The notes under the pieces were generated by a model that was given only the letters and a program-made list of their open reading frames with translations, was not told the origin of the DNA and made no database searches. From positions 152,829 through 216,828 of the forward strand of contig MKUZ01000018.1 of assembly GCA_001899065.1 (NCBI GenBank): DNA of 64,000 nt, given 5' to 3'. Below are positions 39,886 to 47,637 of this stretch, in pieces. The position numbers and the translations under genes are program-made. Each line of letters opens with the position of its first letter. The first letter of the stretch is position 1. The stretch comes from Devosia sp. 66-22 (GTDB taxonomy: Bacteria; Pseudomonadota; Alphaproteobacteria; Rhizobiales; Devosiaceae).

Positions 39886-40341
39886 CTAAAAGGGGGGATC
39901 GCCATCGTCCAGGCGTCCGGGCCCGAATGGCGCGCTCCTACTGTTCGGTATCCAAGACCAGTCCGGAGAATCGACGCTCACCGTCCCTGAATCGGAGATG
40001 GTGATCTGTGGGGTGCCAGTGATCTTGGCCGTTACTTGGTCGCGCTGGAACTTCAGCTCTTCGACCATCGGATGTCCTACGAGGACGTCCTTCACCGCTT
40101 CGGCCACGACCCGATGTGCCTCTAGCCGAGCGAGAAAGCGGTTGATGATCTTCGACGGTGTATCGCGGCTCTTAAGCGCTTCATCCAGCAACCGGCGGAC
40201 AGCTTCCACTTCGGACTGGAACCCCTTCTCCTGCTGATACTCAACGATCCTCTCCACCATTTCGGTGGGCAGCGCATACACGCGCCGCTGAGTTGTGGCG
40301 GCCTCGGGGGCCTTCACTTCGTCTTCGCTATCACTGGCCAC
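39886..40341 (-). CDS. Ribbon-helix-helix regulator, leftward
   Basis: This 151-residue protein has an N-terminal RHH motif: RRVYALPTEMVERIVEYQQEKGFQSEVEAVRRLLDEALKSRD. A helical region and a polar C terminus follow. I prefer GTG at 40341, which has GGGGTGA 5 bases upstream; GTG at 40350 is an alternative. The frame is open further up but would read through the operator. It diverges from another RHH gene, so it is a candidate repressor of the element. Confidence 0.7.
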   Translation of the reverse strand: MASDSEDEVKAPEAATTQRRVYALPTEMVERIVEYQQEKGFQSEVEAVRRLLDEALKSRDTPSKIINRFLARLEAHRVVAEAVKDVLVGHPMVEELKFQRDQVTAKITGTPQITISDSGTVSVDSPDWSWIPNSRSAPFGPGRLDDGDPPF

Positions 40342-40395
40342 GACAATCACCCCAATGTTGGGCAGGACCCTATTTCCGCCCTTGACCCCTGTCCA

Positions 40396-40413
40396 GTGAC
40401 ATGACAATGTCAC
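40396..40413. promoter_or_regulatory. 18-bp palindromic operator between divergent RHH genes
   Basis: GTGACAT-GACA-ATGTCAC is a perfect 7-bp inverted repeat with a 4-bp spacer. It lies 27 bp upstream of the 40441 ATG and 54 bp upstream of the 40341 start. A TTGACC (40382-40387) on the plus strand just before it could be a -35 element. RHH dimers of the Arc/Mnt type bind such short palindromes. Confidence 0.7.
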
Positions 40414-40440
40414 AGTATTGGTAACATAGGAGGTGACACG

Positions 40441-40626
40441 ATGTATGAACGCGGGTGGAAGCGCCCAGAGACAGCGCGTGTGGTTGTGCTGCTGACAAAG
40501 TCGGAAATCGAGAAAATCGACAGCGCGGGGCAATCGGCTGGCCTTGCTTCGCGATCGGAGACGGTACGCCAGCTCATCGCCAAGGGCCTTAAGGCCGAGG
40601 CGGAAGCCAAGAGCGAGGCCGCGTGA
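40441..40626 (+). CDS. Small ribbon-helix-helix regulator, rightward
   Basis: This 61-residue protein is a near-minimal RHH: a strand (ARVVVLLTKSE) and two helices (IEKIDSAGQSAGLASRSETVRQLIAKGLKAEAEAK). The ATG has a near-perfect AGGAGGTGA ribosome binding site, so it should be translated strongly. It is the first gene of a rightward operon reaching toward the integrase. With the divergent RHH gene it recalls the Arc/Mnt pair of phage P22. Confidence 0.8.
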   Translation: MYERGWKRPETARVVVLLTKSEIEKIDSAGQSAGLASRSETVRQLIAKGLKAEAEAKSEAA

Positions 40627-41336
40627 TGCACCTCGCAAACGAAAGGGCCGGCACGGCGCCAACCGTACCAGCCCTCAATCCGAACCGCCTCGCAGGGCGG
40701 CCGAGTATCAACCCCCACAGCATGGAGGTGACGATGGTCACCAATATCACGCCGGGCACGCTCCCGGCAATTCCCGAGCGCTATCGTGCGATCCGCATGA
40801 TGGGCGGCCGGATCGTCGAGCCCCACTTCATCGTGTTCCTGGAGGTTGCGGATCGCCCCTGGGGCGACAACCGCAAGACGCCTCACCAGAAGTGGAACGC
40901 CTATCTCGGCGACGAGATGATCGTGAAGCGTCACCGCGACCCGGAGCATGCGGCTTGCCGTGCGCTGTTCGCGGCCGGCAACGTCGGCACGGTTCTTTTC
41001 GTGCATCGCTCGACCGGCGTGCCCGGCATCAGCCTCGATATCGAGAAGGCGATCAAGGTCGCCGTCTATGACGACGGTGCGCGGGGGCTCTACCATGCTG
41101 CATACCACCCGTACGACCCGGAGGATAACACGCCAGCAGGCGAGGACGGGGCGGACGGCGCGTCGGTAGCCGAAGACCAACTTGCGGCTCCAAACGACGC
41201 TCCCGGTGTTGACGCTCGAGAGGCGGTGACCAATCCGGCTATAGAGGCGGCCGAGCGCAATCTGCGGAAAGCGGCTGATGAGCTTTTCGCGCTCACGCCC
41301 GAAGAACGCGCCCTCCTCGACGGGGAGGCGCGCTGA
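40623..41336 (+). CDS. Phage protein of unknown function
   Basis: This 237-residue product starts at GTG 40623 or ATG 40626, overlapping the RHH stop. It contains YRAIRMMGGRIVEPHFIVFLEVADRPW, HQKWNAYLGDEMIVKRHRDPEHAACRALFAAG and a mixed acidic C terminus ending in a helix (ERNLRKAADELFALTPEERALLDGEAR). I see no known domain. The tight overlaps on both sides support coding and cotranscription. Confidence 0.65.
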   Translation: MMHLANERAGTAPTVPALNPNRLAGRPSINPHSMEVTMVTNITPGTLPAIPERYRAIRMMGGRIVEPHFIVFLEVADRPWGDNRKTPHQKWNAYLGDEMIVKRHRDPEHAACRALFAAGNVGTVLFVHRSTGVPGISLDIEKAIKVAVYDDGARGLYHAAYHPYDPEDNTPAGEDGADGASVAEDQLAAPNDAPGVDAREAVTNPAIEAAERNLRKAADELFALTPEERALLDGEAR

Positions 41337-41776
41337 TGGTCTCCCGCCGCACAATCCTCCAAGCGCTGCCGTTCCTCGGCGCCAGCGTCGCCGCCCCCGC
41401 TATCGCTGACGACCTTGCGAAGTGGCAGGCCGATCCCGAAACCATGACGGTCGAACAGCGCCGGGACCATCACCTCGCCGAATTCAAGCGGGCCTGCGAG
41501 GAGATCGACCCCAACATCCGAGACTGGTCTTTCAGCAGGGACGAGGATCGGGGAACGCTCGCACTGATCGCCTTCGTCCGCACCGGAAGATATGAGGGCG
41601 ACGGCCTCTACGAGAGTGGCACCGAGAATATCTGGGGTAAGCGCGGCCAGTGGCACGTCAAGCTCCGCCCCGGAAAGATCGACGGCCACCGGTCCTTCAC
41701 GGTGCAATGCCCCGGCGAGTGGCAGGTTCTGACCGAACCGAGGCTCGACACGTTCATCGGCAGGAGGCTCGCATGA
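41336..41776 (+). CDS. Phage protein with twin-arginine signal, copy 1
   Basis: This 146-residue protein begins MVSRRTILQALPFLGASVAAPAIA, a twin-arginine (Tat) type signal: S-R-R-T-I-L, a hydrophobic stretch, then an A-x-A cleavage site. The mature part has PETMTVEQRRDHHLAEFKRACEEIDPNIRDW and a C-terminal beta region (RGQWHVKLRPGKIDGHRSFTVQCPGEWQ). It would be folded before export to the periplasm. The following gene has the same kind of signal. Function unknown. Confidence 0.7.
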   Translation: MVSRRTILQALPFLGASVAAPAIADDLAKWQADPETMTVEQRRDHHLAEFKRACEEIDPNIRDWSFSRDEDRGTLALIAFVRTGRYEGDGLYESGTENIWGKRGQWHVKLRPGKIDGHRSFTVQCPGEWQVLTEPRLDTFIGRRLA

Positions 41777-42048
41777 GTTTCCTACTGACACGACGCTCCG
41801 CGCTGATCGGCGGATTCACGTCACTGATTATTCCCCCCGCCGCGGTCGCTCTTGACCAGGCACAGGCGGCCGATCCTTGGGAGGAAGCCGCTGACCTCGC
41901 CTTCGCCCTGCACGACAGGCTGGAGAACATGCCGACCGGCAGGTGGTGGTGGACCCAAGTCGGGCCGGGCATAGGCTGCGGCAACGCGATGCAGTTCTGG
42001 GAGCGTTCCGGCAGCGGATTCCATCGGGCCGAGAGGAGGGCAGCATGA
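41773..42048 (+). CDS. Phage protein with twin-arginine signal, copy 2
   Basis: This 91-residue protein starts at an ATG overlapping the previous stop. Its N terminus MSFLLTRRSALIGGFTSLIIPPAAVALDQAQA is again Tat-like (T-R-R-S-A-L). The mature part is short (DPWEEAADLAFALHDRLENMPTGRWWWTQVGPG). It shares the signal type but not the body with its neighbour. Function unknown; lysogenic conversion or superinfection exclusion is a guess. Confidence 0.65.
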   Translation: MSFLLTRRSALIGGFTSLIIPPAAVALDQAQAADPWEEAADLAFALHDRLENMPTGRWWWTQVGPGIGCGNAMQFWERSGSGFHRAERRAA

Positions 42049-42155
42049 TCGCGGTCTTCGCCTCTCGCATCCGCGTCCGCTTCGCCGGGGCGATCATTCG
42101 CCTCGGCTGGGCGATCATCGCCGCCGAAGAGCAGCGCTGGGGATTGCGGTCATGA
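42045..42155 (+). CDS. 36-residue hydrophobic phage peptide
   Basis: An ATGA overlap at 42045-42048 and another with the next gene (42152-42155) mark a 36-codon frame. The product is MIAVFASRIRVRFAGAIIRLGWAIIAAEEQRWGLRS, with one possible membrane helix in the middle. The double overlap is the main evidence that it is real. Confidence 0.55.
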   Translation: MIAVFASRIRVRFAGAIIRLGWAIIAAEEQRWGLRS

Positions 42156-42442
42156 CCGACGATCCGACCATGGCCGAGATGGACGAGATGACGGAAAAGC
42201 TCCGCATCTGCCTCGCGCACGCCCGCGAGATGGCCGCCAAGGTGGCCAAGGACTCGAACGGCAATCGCGGCGCGCTGGACTACCTGCTGCTTTGGACAGG
42301 CGGCGACTTCTACCAGTTCGTGCTCAGGCAGGGCGTCGTGCACCGCGAGTATCCGAACCTGCCATCCGCCGACATGGTGGCGCTGATGATCAGCACGTTC
42401 CTTGATGCCCTCGCTGTCCCCGAGACGGAGGTGCGGCATTGA
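42152..42442 (+). CDS. Small helical phage protein, unknown
   Basis: This 96-residue product is helical by composition (MAEMDEMTEKLRICLAHAREMAAKVAKD, then LDYLLLWTGGDFYQFVLRQG and ADMVALMISTFLDALA). It overlaps both neighbours by 4 bases, which supports coding. No family is recognised. Confidence 0.6.
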   Translation: MTDDPTMAEMDEMTEKLRICLAHAREMAAKVAKDSNGNRGALDYLLLWTGGDFYQFVLRQGVVHREYPNLPSADMVALMISTFLDALAVPETEVRH

Positions 42443-42678
42443 ACGCGGACTTGATCACAGCCGAGCAATTCAGGATGGCGAGGGCGGCGCTGGCCATGAG
42501 CAGGGCGGACGTCGCCGGCATGACCGGCCTGTCAAAGGAAGCCGTCGGCGTTGCTGAAACCGATCCGTCCAGAGCCCCGCTGGCCCTGGCGCAAAAGCTC
42601 CTCCGCTACTACTCGGCGAAGGGCGTGCACTTCGCGAAGGATGCCGGCCGGATCGGCGTCCTGTTGCGGACCGAATAA
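42439..42678 (+). CDS. XRE-type helix-turn-helix protein
   Basis: This 79-residue protein starts at TTG overlapping the previous stop. The first 55 residues fit an XRE helix-turn-helix: ITAEQFRMARAALAMSRADVAGMTGLSKEAVGVAETDPSRAPLALAQKLLRYYSAKGVHF. It could regulate excision, since the AlpA-like and integrase genes follow. Confidence 0.75.
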   Translation: MNADLITAEQFRMARAALAMSRADVAGMTGLSKEAVGVAETDPSRAPLALAQKLLRYYSAKGVHFAKDAGRIGVLLRTE

Positions 42679-42753
42679 ATTCGAGGGCGGGGGTATAGTT
42701 ACTTGCTACTCCCGCCCTTACTCCTCTGATCGTCGAGTTTCGAGGGTTCGAAC

Positions 42754-43023
42754 ATGGCGCGTAGTGCAGTAGCAAACTCAAACATCGCCGGTCCCCGGCC
42801 GCCGTCGTTCCTCTCGAGGGCGACATTGGCGGCAGAGTTGGACATCGGCGAGTCCACGGTCGATGACTTGGTGAAGCGCGGCGTCCTCCCGCGGCCGATC
42901 AGGATCGGCGGATCGGTGCGCTGGAACTGGGCAGCGGTGCAAGAGGCCCTGATCTCGATGGGGCAGGGGAACGACGGCGCGGACCCCTTCATGAAGGCAT
43001 TGAACGATGAAGCAGCCGCGTAG
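42754..43023 (+). CDS. AlpA/excisionase-like DNA-binding protein
   Basis: This 89-residue protein carries a MerR/AlpA-like winged helix: SFLSRATLAAELDIGESTVDDLVKRGVLPRPIRIGGSVRWNWAAVQEAL. AlpA-type proteins regulate or assist excision. The gene overlaps the integrase gene by 17 bp, which fits a joint int-xis unit. Confidence 0.82.
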   Translation: MARSAVANSNIAGPRPPSFLSRATLAAELDIGESTVDDLVKRGVLPRPIRIGGSVRWNWAAVQEALISMGQGNDGADPFMKALNDEAAA

Positions 43024-44068
43024 GCCGGCCATATCGCTGCCCAAGGGCGTGCATCGCGTCGTTTCGCGAAGCAGAGAGTATTTCTACTGGCAGAGCGGAC
43101 GCGGCACCGACCATGCCGGGGAGAGGATTAAGCTCCCGAACGATCCTCACACCCCGGAATTCTGGCAAGCGGTGCGGCAGGCGCAGGGCATCGGCGGCGC
43201 GGTGCCCACCGACACCATCGGTGCATTGATCGACGCTTACGAGACGGCGTGGCCGGGGCTGCCGCGCAAGCTGGCGAGCAGCACCCAGGAGTTATACCGC
43301 CGCAATCTCAAGGTGGTGCGCGCCACGTGGGGCGACCTGCCGGCGGCGAGCCTTCGCCCTGCTCACGTGCAGGCGCTGGTAGAGAAAATCGGGGCGACAA
43401 AGCCCGGCAGCGCGAACAACGTGCTCTCCGCACTCAAGGCCATGTGCCGGTGGGCAATGGGGCCGAGAGAGCTTCTAACCCGGGATCCGACGCAAGGCGT
43501 CGTCCCCTTCGATACCGGGGAGGGCCACCGCCCATGGACACCGGCGCAGCTCGCCTTCGCCGACAAGAACTTCACCGGCATGTTGCGCCGGGCCTACGTG
43601 CTCGCCCGCTACACGGGGCAGCGCATCAGCGACGTTGTGAGGCTGGGGTGGACCGACGTCGACGAGGGCGGCTTCACCCTTCGGCAGAAGAAAACCGGGG
43701 TTCGTCCGTGGTGCCCCATCCTCCCCGAGCTCGAGCGGGAAATGGCAACCTGGGAGAAGCGCCCGGGACCGTTCCTGCTGCAGGAAAACGGACGGCCCTT
43801 CACCACCAATCAGCTCTGGAAGATTCTCGACAAGGAGCGGGATGATCACCCGGCCGATCTCGACGGCGTGGTGTGGCACGGCCTGCGGGCCAACGCCGTC
43901 ATCAACCTGCGCCAGCGGGGGTACAGCGCGATGCAGATCAGCGACGCGATCGGGATGAGTGTCGAGATGGTCGAAAGGTATTCCCGCTACGCCGACCGGA
44001 AGGCAGGCGGGCAGGCGATCCTGCTCAAGATGAAGGAACGGACCAAGGACAAGGCTGTAAAACGCTGA
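43007..44068 (+). CDS. int: Tyrosine recombinase (integrase)
   Basis: The integrase catalyses recombination between attP and the tmRNA gene. The 353 residues include an N-terminal arm-binding region, a core-binding SAM-like domain (about 70-155) and the catalytic domain. Catalytic residues are R206 in YTGQRISDVVRLGW, K229 in FTLRQKKTG, H291 and R294 in VVWHGLRANA, and Y325 in MVERYSRYAD. The second histidine is replaced by Met in AIGMSVEM. It lies 56 bp from attR, as expected for site-specific integration. Confidence 0.95.
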   Translation: MKQPRRPAISLPKGVHRVVSRSREYFYWQSGRGTDHAGERIKLPNDPHTPEFWQAVRQAQGIGGAVPTDTIGALIDAYETAWPGLPRKLASSTQELYRRNLKVVRATWGDLPAASLRPAHVQALVEKIGATKPGSANNVLSALKAMCRWAMGPRELLTRDPTQGVVPFDTGEGHRPWTPAQLAFADKNFTGMLRRAYVLARYTGQRISDVVRLGWTDVDEGGFTLRQKKTGVRPWCPILPELEREMATWEKRPGPFLLQENGRPFTTNQLWKILDKERDDHPADLDGVVWHGLRANAVINLRQRGYSAMQISDAIGMSVEMVERYSRYADRKAGGQAILLKMKERTKDKAVKR

Positions 44069-44124
44069 AAAACTGGAAAGCAGAAATTCAGCAAAATCAA
44101 CGCGCTAAGAGGTATGGAATGAAG

Positions 44125-44136
44125 TGCAGGCTTCTG
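44125..44136. repeat. attR core
   Basis: TGCAGGCTTCTG matches attL exactly. On the minus strand it forms the 3' arm of a terminal tmRNA hairpin (GCAGGC...GCCTGC), so the insertion restores the RNA fold while replacing what lies downstream. Confidence 0.88.
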
Positions 44137-44210
44137 TTGCCAGGTGCCTGCGGACCCCGCCTGTCGCCCGGCTAGGGGCGGAGGACTTAAATTCCCAGTG
44201 CTAGCACCGC

Positions 44211-44252
44211 TTACGCGGCGAGAGCGACCGGAGCCTTATGGTTGTCATTGGC
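44211..44252 (-). CDS. tmRNA tag reading frame
   Basis: Read on the minus strand from GCC at 44252, the frame encodes ANDNHKAPVALAA and ends in TAA at 44211-44213. The AND start and LAA end are the marks of tmRNA tags. The LAA end fits direct recognition by ClpX, and the N-terminal part fits binding by SspB. Confidence 0.93.
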   Translation of the reverse strand, partial: ANDNHKAPVALAA

Positions 44253-44647
44253 AACTATAAGATTTGGACCGATAACGGTGGTACCTCACCGAGCGAAAAC
44301 ACACCCTTTACGCCCTTGTCGATCCTATTTCGCCCCCAGTGGCTCCGCTCGTTGGAGCGGGCGGAGATGGTGGAGGCGCCGGGTACTGCCCCCGGGTCCA
44401 ATGGGTTTATTACGATGGCCGTTTATCGCCATAGCCGTTGCCGGCACGGACAATATAGGGACGACCGGCGGGGGATGCAAATCATGCAATAATCTCGGCG
44501 ATCAGCGCCTCGAGCGGTGCCAGATCGCCTGAGAAACTGTCGATAATCGAAGAGAGCTCGCCGCGTCGACGAAATGCGGCCGCTCGTGGTTCTGGAGTGA
44601 TCGTGGTCAGCCAGCCAACTGAACGTCGCTGACTGGCACCTCGCGAC

Positions 44648-45049
44648 TCAGGATGGCAGTACTGCGGTTGCTTCGATCTCCACGAGGACGCCGGGGCGGC
44701 CGAGGGCGAGGACTTTCAGCACCGTGACGATGGGCGGGTTGGTGGGCTGGCCGGCGAACTTCACCCAGGACTGGAAGCCGGGCATGATGTCGAGGTCGCC
44801 GTCGATATAGATTGTCACCTTGACCAGGTCGTCGATATCGGCGCCGGCTGCGTCGAGGCAGAGTTTGAGGTTGGCGAGTGCCTGGGTGGTCTGGACGCCC
44901 AAATCGCCGTCGACGAGCTTGCCGTCGCTGTCGACCGAGTTCTGTCCACCGATCATGACGAGGCGGGACCCGGCGGGGACCACGAGGGCTTGGGTAAAGG
45001 CGGGGTTCTGGTGCATTCCCTTGGGTTTTAGGTAATCGACGGGCATCAT
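44648..45049 (-). CDS. RidA/YjgF-family protein
   Basis: RidA proteins hydrolyse reactive enamine and imine intermediates. The 133-residue product has the family layout: [60 protein letters not shown] and a C-terminal [16 protein letters not shown]. The ATG at 45049 has AGAGG upstream; an ATG three bases later and an in-frame GTG upstream are alternatives. It is divergent from thyA. Confidence 0.85.
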   Translation of the reverse strand: MMPVDYLKPKGMHQNPAFTQALVVPAGSRLVMIGGQNSVDSDGKLVDGDLGVQTTQALANLKLCLDAAGADIDDLVKVTIYIDGDLDIMPGFQSWVKFAGQPTNPPIVTVLKVLALGRPGVLVEIEATAVLPS

Positions 45050-45133
45050 GGACCTCTTGTGGATGTTGAGTCTGTCGCCGCCCAACCGAACGGGCGGGCT
45101 GCTAGAAACGTTGCCGAAATGGAGTGCCGGGAA

Positions 45134-45976
45134 ATGTCAGTATCTGCCTTGCGGCGCGAAGCGGCTGAGACGCGACATCCGGAGCAGCAATATCTCGACC
45201 TGCTGCGGCTGATCGTCGACACCGGCACCGATCGCGGCGACCGGACGGGGACGGGCACGCGCTCGATCTTCGGGCACCAGATGCGGTTCGACCTCATGCG
45301 CGGCTTTCCGCTGCTGACGACCAAGAAGGTGCACCTCAAGTCGATCATCTACGAGCTGCTGTGGTTCCTGCGCGGCGAGACCAATGTGCGCTGGCTGCAG
45401 GAGCGGGGCGTCACGATCTGGGACGAATGGGCCAATGCCGAGGGTGAACTGGGGCCGGTCTACGGCTCGCAGTGGCGGAGCTGGCCGGACGGGACGGGCG
45501 GCGCGATCGACCAGATCGCCAATGTGGTGGACTCGATCCGCAGCAAGCCGGAATCACGACGGCATATCGTGACGGCGTGGAATCCGGCGGAAGTGGACGA
45601 GATGGCGCTGCCACCCTGCCACTGCCTGTTCCAGTTCTACGTGGCCGAGGGGCGGCTGAGCTGCCAGCTCTACCAGCGCTCGGCGGACGTGTTCCTGGGC
45701 GTGCCGTTCAACATCGCGTCCTACGCGCTGCTGACGATGATGGTGGCGCAGGTGACGGGGCTCGAGCCGGGCGAGTTCGTGCATTCGTTCGGCGACGTGC
45801 ACCTGTACGCCAATCACTTCGAACAGGCCGAGCTGCAGCTCACGCGCGCGCCCAAGCCGATGCCGCGCATGACGATCAATCCGGACCGCCGGTCGATCTT
45901 CGACTTCGAATATGAGGACTTCATGCTCACCGGCTACGATCCGCATCCGGTGATCAAAGCCGCCATCGCTGTTTGA
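45134..45976 (+). CDS. thyA: Thymidylate synthase
   Basis: ThyA methylates dUMP to dTMP with methylene-tetrahydrofolate. Motifs include [52 protein letters not shown], the catalytic cysteine in [12 protein letters not shown], then [20 protein letters not shown] and the C-terminal [14 protein letters not shown] start at ATG 45134, giving a 14-20-residue leader before the usual family start; ATG 45119 is also possible. folA follows within the same block, which is sensible since it regenerates the dihydrofolate made by ThyA. Confidence 0.96.
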   Translation: MSVSALRREAAETRHPEQQYLDLLRLIVDTGTDRGDRTGTGTRSIFGHQMRFDLMRGFPLLTTKKVHLKSIIYELLWFLRGETNVRWLQERGVTIWDEWANAEGELGPVYGSQWRSWPDGTGGAIDQIANVVDSIRSKPESRRHIVTAWNPAEVDEMALPPCHCLFQFYVAEGRLSCQLYQRSADVFLGVPFNIASYALLTMMVAQVTGLEPGEFVHSFGDVHLYANHFEQAELQLTRAPKPMPRMTINPDRRSIFDFEYEDFMLTGYDPHPVIKAAIAV

Positions 45977-46120
45977 TCCGCAAGGAAATGCGCCGACTTT
46001 GCCGGATTTTTCGCGGCTTGCGCCGGTGGTGAAGGCGGGGCGGGGCGTGATAAGCATTCAAGCCGCGTTCAGGCGGCGGTGTCTAGGGCATCGCCGCTTT
46101 TCGATTTTTGGGGAGTCTCG

Positions 46121-47155
46121 ATGCAACGCCTGCTTTCCGTCGCCCTGCTGCTTGGCGCGTGCACGCTGACGCCGGCGCTGGCCAACGACACCACGGCGGA
46201 GCTCGGGACGGGCGGGCTGATCTTCATCACGACCGACCAGCTCAAGATGAAGTCGGAGGACCTGTTCGTCTCCCCAACGCTGGTGAAGGTGACCTATGAG
46301 TTCGAGAACCTGACGGACAAGGCGCTCGACGTGCTCGTGGCGTTCCCGATGCCCGATATCGAGGGCAGCGGTGACTTCAACGTGGCGGTGCCGGATCGCG
46401 AGTCCGACAACATGTTCGGCTTCAAGACCTCGTTCAACGGCGAGCCGGTCGAGGCAACGCTGCACCAGCAGGCATTCGCGTTCAATCTTGACCAGACCGC
46501 GGCGCTCGAGGCGCTCGGCATTCCGCTGACGCCGTTCGGCGAACGGACGCGCGAGCTGATCCAGGAACTCGACGAGGATGCGATCCAGAAGCTGCTGCAT
46601 CTGGGGCTCGTGATCCCGATGGAGTATGGCGACGGCAACGACAACTGGACGACCTATTACGAGCCGGTTTGGACGCTCAAATCGACCTACAGCTGGGAGG
46701 CGCATTTCGCGCCGGGCGAGACGGCCGAAGTGGTGCACTCCTACACGCCCAGCGTCGGTGGTACCGTGGCGGTGACTTTCCTTGCGCCGCCGGACGAGTA
46801 CGGCGACCGGGCCGGGGACTACGAGAAGAAGTACTGCACCGACGACAGCTTCATCGGCGCGGTCAAGAAGACGCTGGCGTCGCCCGAGGAGTACTACTCG
46901 GCGCCCTATTACGAGAGCTGGATCACCTATATCTGGTCGACGGGCAACAACTGGGCCGGGCCGATCGAGGACTTCTCGCTGACGATCGACAAGGGCGACG
47001 CCAAGAACCTCGTTTCATTCTGCTGGGATGGCGAGGTCAAGAAGATCGGCCCCACGACGTTCCAGATGACGGCCAAGGACTGGTATCCGCCTTATGGCCG
47101 CGAACTCGACATCCTGATCCTCGACCACATCGAGCCGGAAGGCGCTGGGGGCTGA
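46121..47155 (+). CDS. Exported DUF4424 protein
   Basis: This 344-residue product has a signal peptide (MQRLLSVALLLGACTLTPALA) and a good GGGGAG ribosome binding site. The mature part fits DUF4424: NDTTAELGTGGLIFITTDQLKMKSEDLFVSPTLVKVTYEFENLTDK, then VLVAFPMPDI, a LKSTYSWEAHFAPGETAEVVHSYTPSVGG segment and NWAGPIEDFSLTIDKGD near the C terminus. The function of the family is unknown. It overlaps the GNAT gene by one base, so the two are probably cotranscribed. Confidence 0.85.
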   Translation: MQRLLSVALLLGACTLTPALANDTTAELGTGGLIFITTDQLKMKSEDLFVSPTLVKVTYEFENLTDKALDVLVAFPMPDIEGSGDFNVAVPDRESDNMFGFKTSFNGEPVEATLHQQAFAFNLDQTAALEALGIPLTPFGERTRELIQELDEDAIQKLLHLGLVIPMEYGDGNDNWTTYYEPVWTLKSTYSWEAHFAPGETAEVVHSYTPSVGGTVAVTFLAPPDEYGDRAGDYEKKYCTDDSFIGAVKKTLASPEEYYSAPYYESWITYIWSTGNNWAGPIEDFSLTIDKGDAKNLVSFCWDGEVKKIGPTTFQMTAKDWYPPYGRELDILILDHIEPEGAGG

Positions 47156-47637
47156 TGAGCGTTACTATTCGTGATGCGGCGCCGGGCGACGCGGCGGTCG
47201 TTCTCTTCTTCATCAAGGCGCTCGCCGAATATGAGCGGCTGGCGCATGAGGTCGTGGCGAGCGCGGCCGATATCGAGCGTGAGCTGTTTGGGCCGTCGCC
47301 CAAGGTGTTCTGCCAACTCGCCGAGGTGGACGGCCAGCCGGCTGGCTTTGCGCTCTGGTACTACACCTTCTCGACCTTCCAGGGCCGGCACGGCATCTGG
47401 CTCGAGGATTTGTTCGTGAACCCCCAGATGCGCGGCCACGGCGTGGGCAAGGCGCTGCTCGCCAATCTGGCGCAGCGCTGCGTCAGCGAGGGCCTGGGGC
47501 GCTACGAATGGGCGGTGCTGGACTGGAACCAGCCCTCGATCGACTTCTACGTGGCGCAGGGGGCGGTCTTCATGGACGACTGGCGGCGCTGCCGCGTCAG
47601 CGGGGAAGCGCTCGACAAGCTGGGGGCAGCCCCATGA
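47155..47637 (+). CDS. GNAT-family N-acetyltransferase
   Basis: This 160-residue enzyme fits the diamine-acetyltransferase-like GNAT group. The start overlaps the DUF4424 stop. The layout is IRDAAPGDAAVVLFFIKALAEYERL, GFALWYYTFSTFQGRHGIWLEDLFVNPQMRGHGVGKALL (acetyl-CoA site), then YEWAVLDWNQPSIDFYVAQGA. The substrate is not defined by the sequence. It overlaps folA by 4 bp. Confidence 0.9.
   Translation: MSVTIRDAAPGDAAVVLFFIKALAEYERLAHEVVASAADIERELFGPSPKVFCQLAEVDGQPAGFALWYYTFSTFQGRHGIWLEDLFVNPQMRGHGVGKALLANLAQRCVSEGLGRYEWAVLDWNQPSIDFYVAQGAVFMDDWRRCRVSGEALDKLGAAP

Larger units (their letters stand above)
25194..44136 (+). mobile_element. 18.9-kb integrated phage-derived element in the tmRNA gene
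   Basis: The element runs from attL (25194-25205) to attR (44125-44136), an identical 12-bp core. It holds an integrase with an AlpA-like partner by attR, an RHH-based control region at 39.9-40.6 kb, and a rightward structural block from 26.2 to 39.6 kb: portal, protease, capsid, HNH, tail tube, connectors, terminase and tape measure, then a frameshifted chaperone. No tail tip, fibre, endolysin, holin or replication gene is recognisable. Genes are intact and mostly overlap or abut. It may be a defective prophage, a satellite, or a gene-transfer-like particle. Confidence 0.92.
44110..44458 (-). ncRNA. ssrA: Circularly permuted (two-piece) tmRNA
   Basis: tmRNA rescues stalled ribosomes and tags the nascent protein for ClpXP. 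On the minus strand the acceptor piece comes first and ends CGCCTCCACCA (CCA encoded, 44368-44378), with a T-arm-like CCGGG/CCCGG stem. A 30-base hairpin spacer follows. The coding piece begins GGGGGCGAAATAGG at 44337; its first seven bases pair with CGCCTCC and include a G-U wobble at position 3. The tag ORF ends at 44211, followed by a structured 3' region (GCAGGC / GCCTGC). Outer ends are approximate. The attR core lies inside the 3' region. Confidence 0.92.

Noticed and set aside
40342..40662. Longer form of the leftward RHH protein
   Set aside because: It would read through the operator and antisense to the rightward RHH gene; the GTG at 40341 has a better ribosome binding site.
25194..44136. 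Element as a classic gene transfer agent cluster
   Set aside because: It has an integrase, defined att sites and phage-type control genes, and its gene order differs from the Rhodobacter-type agent, so a mobile element is the better label.
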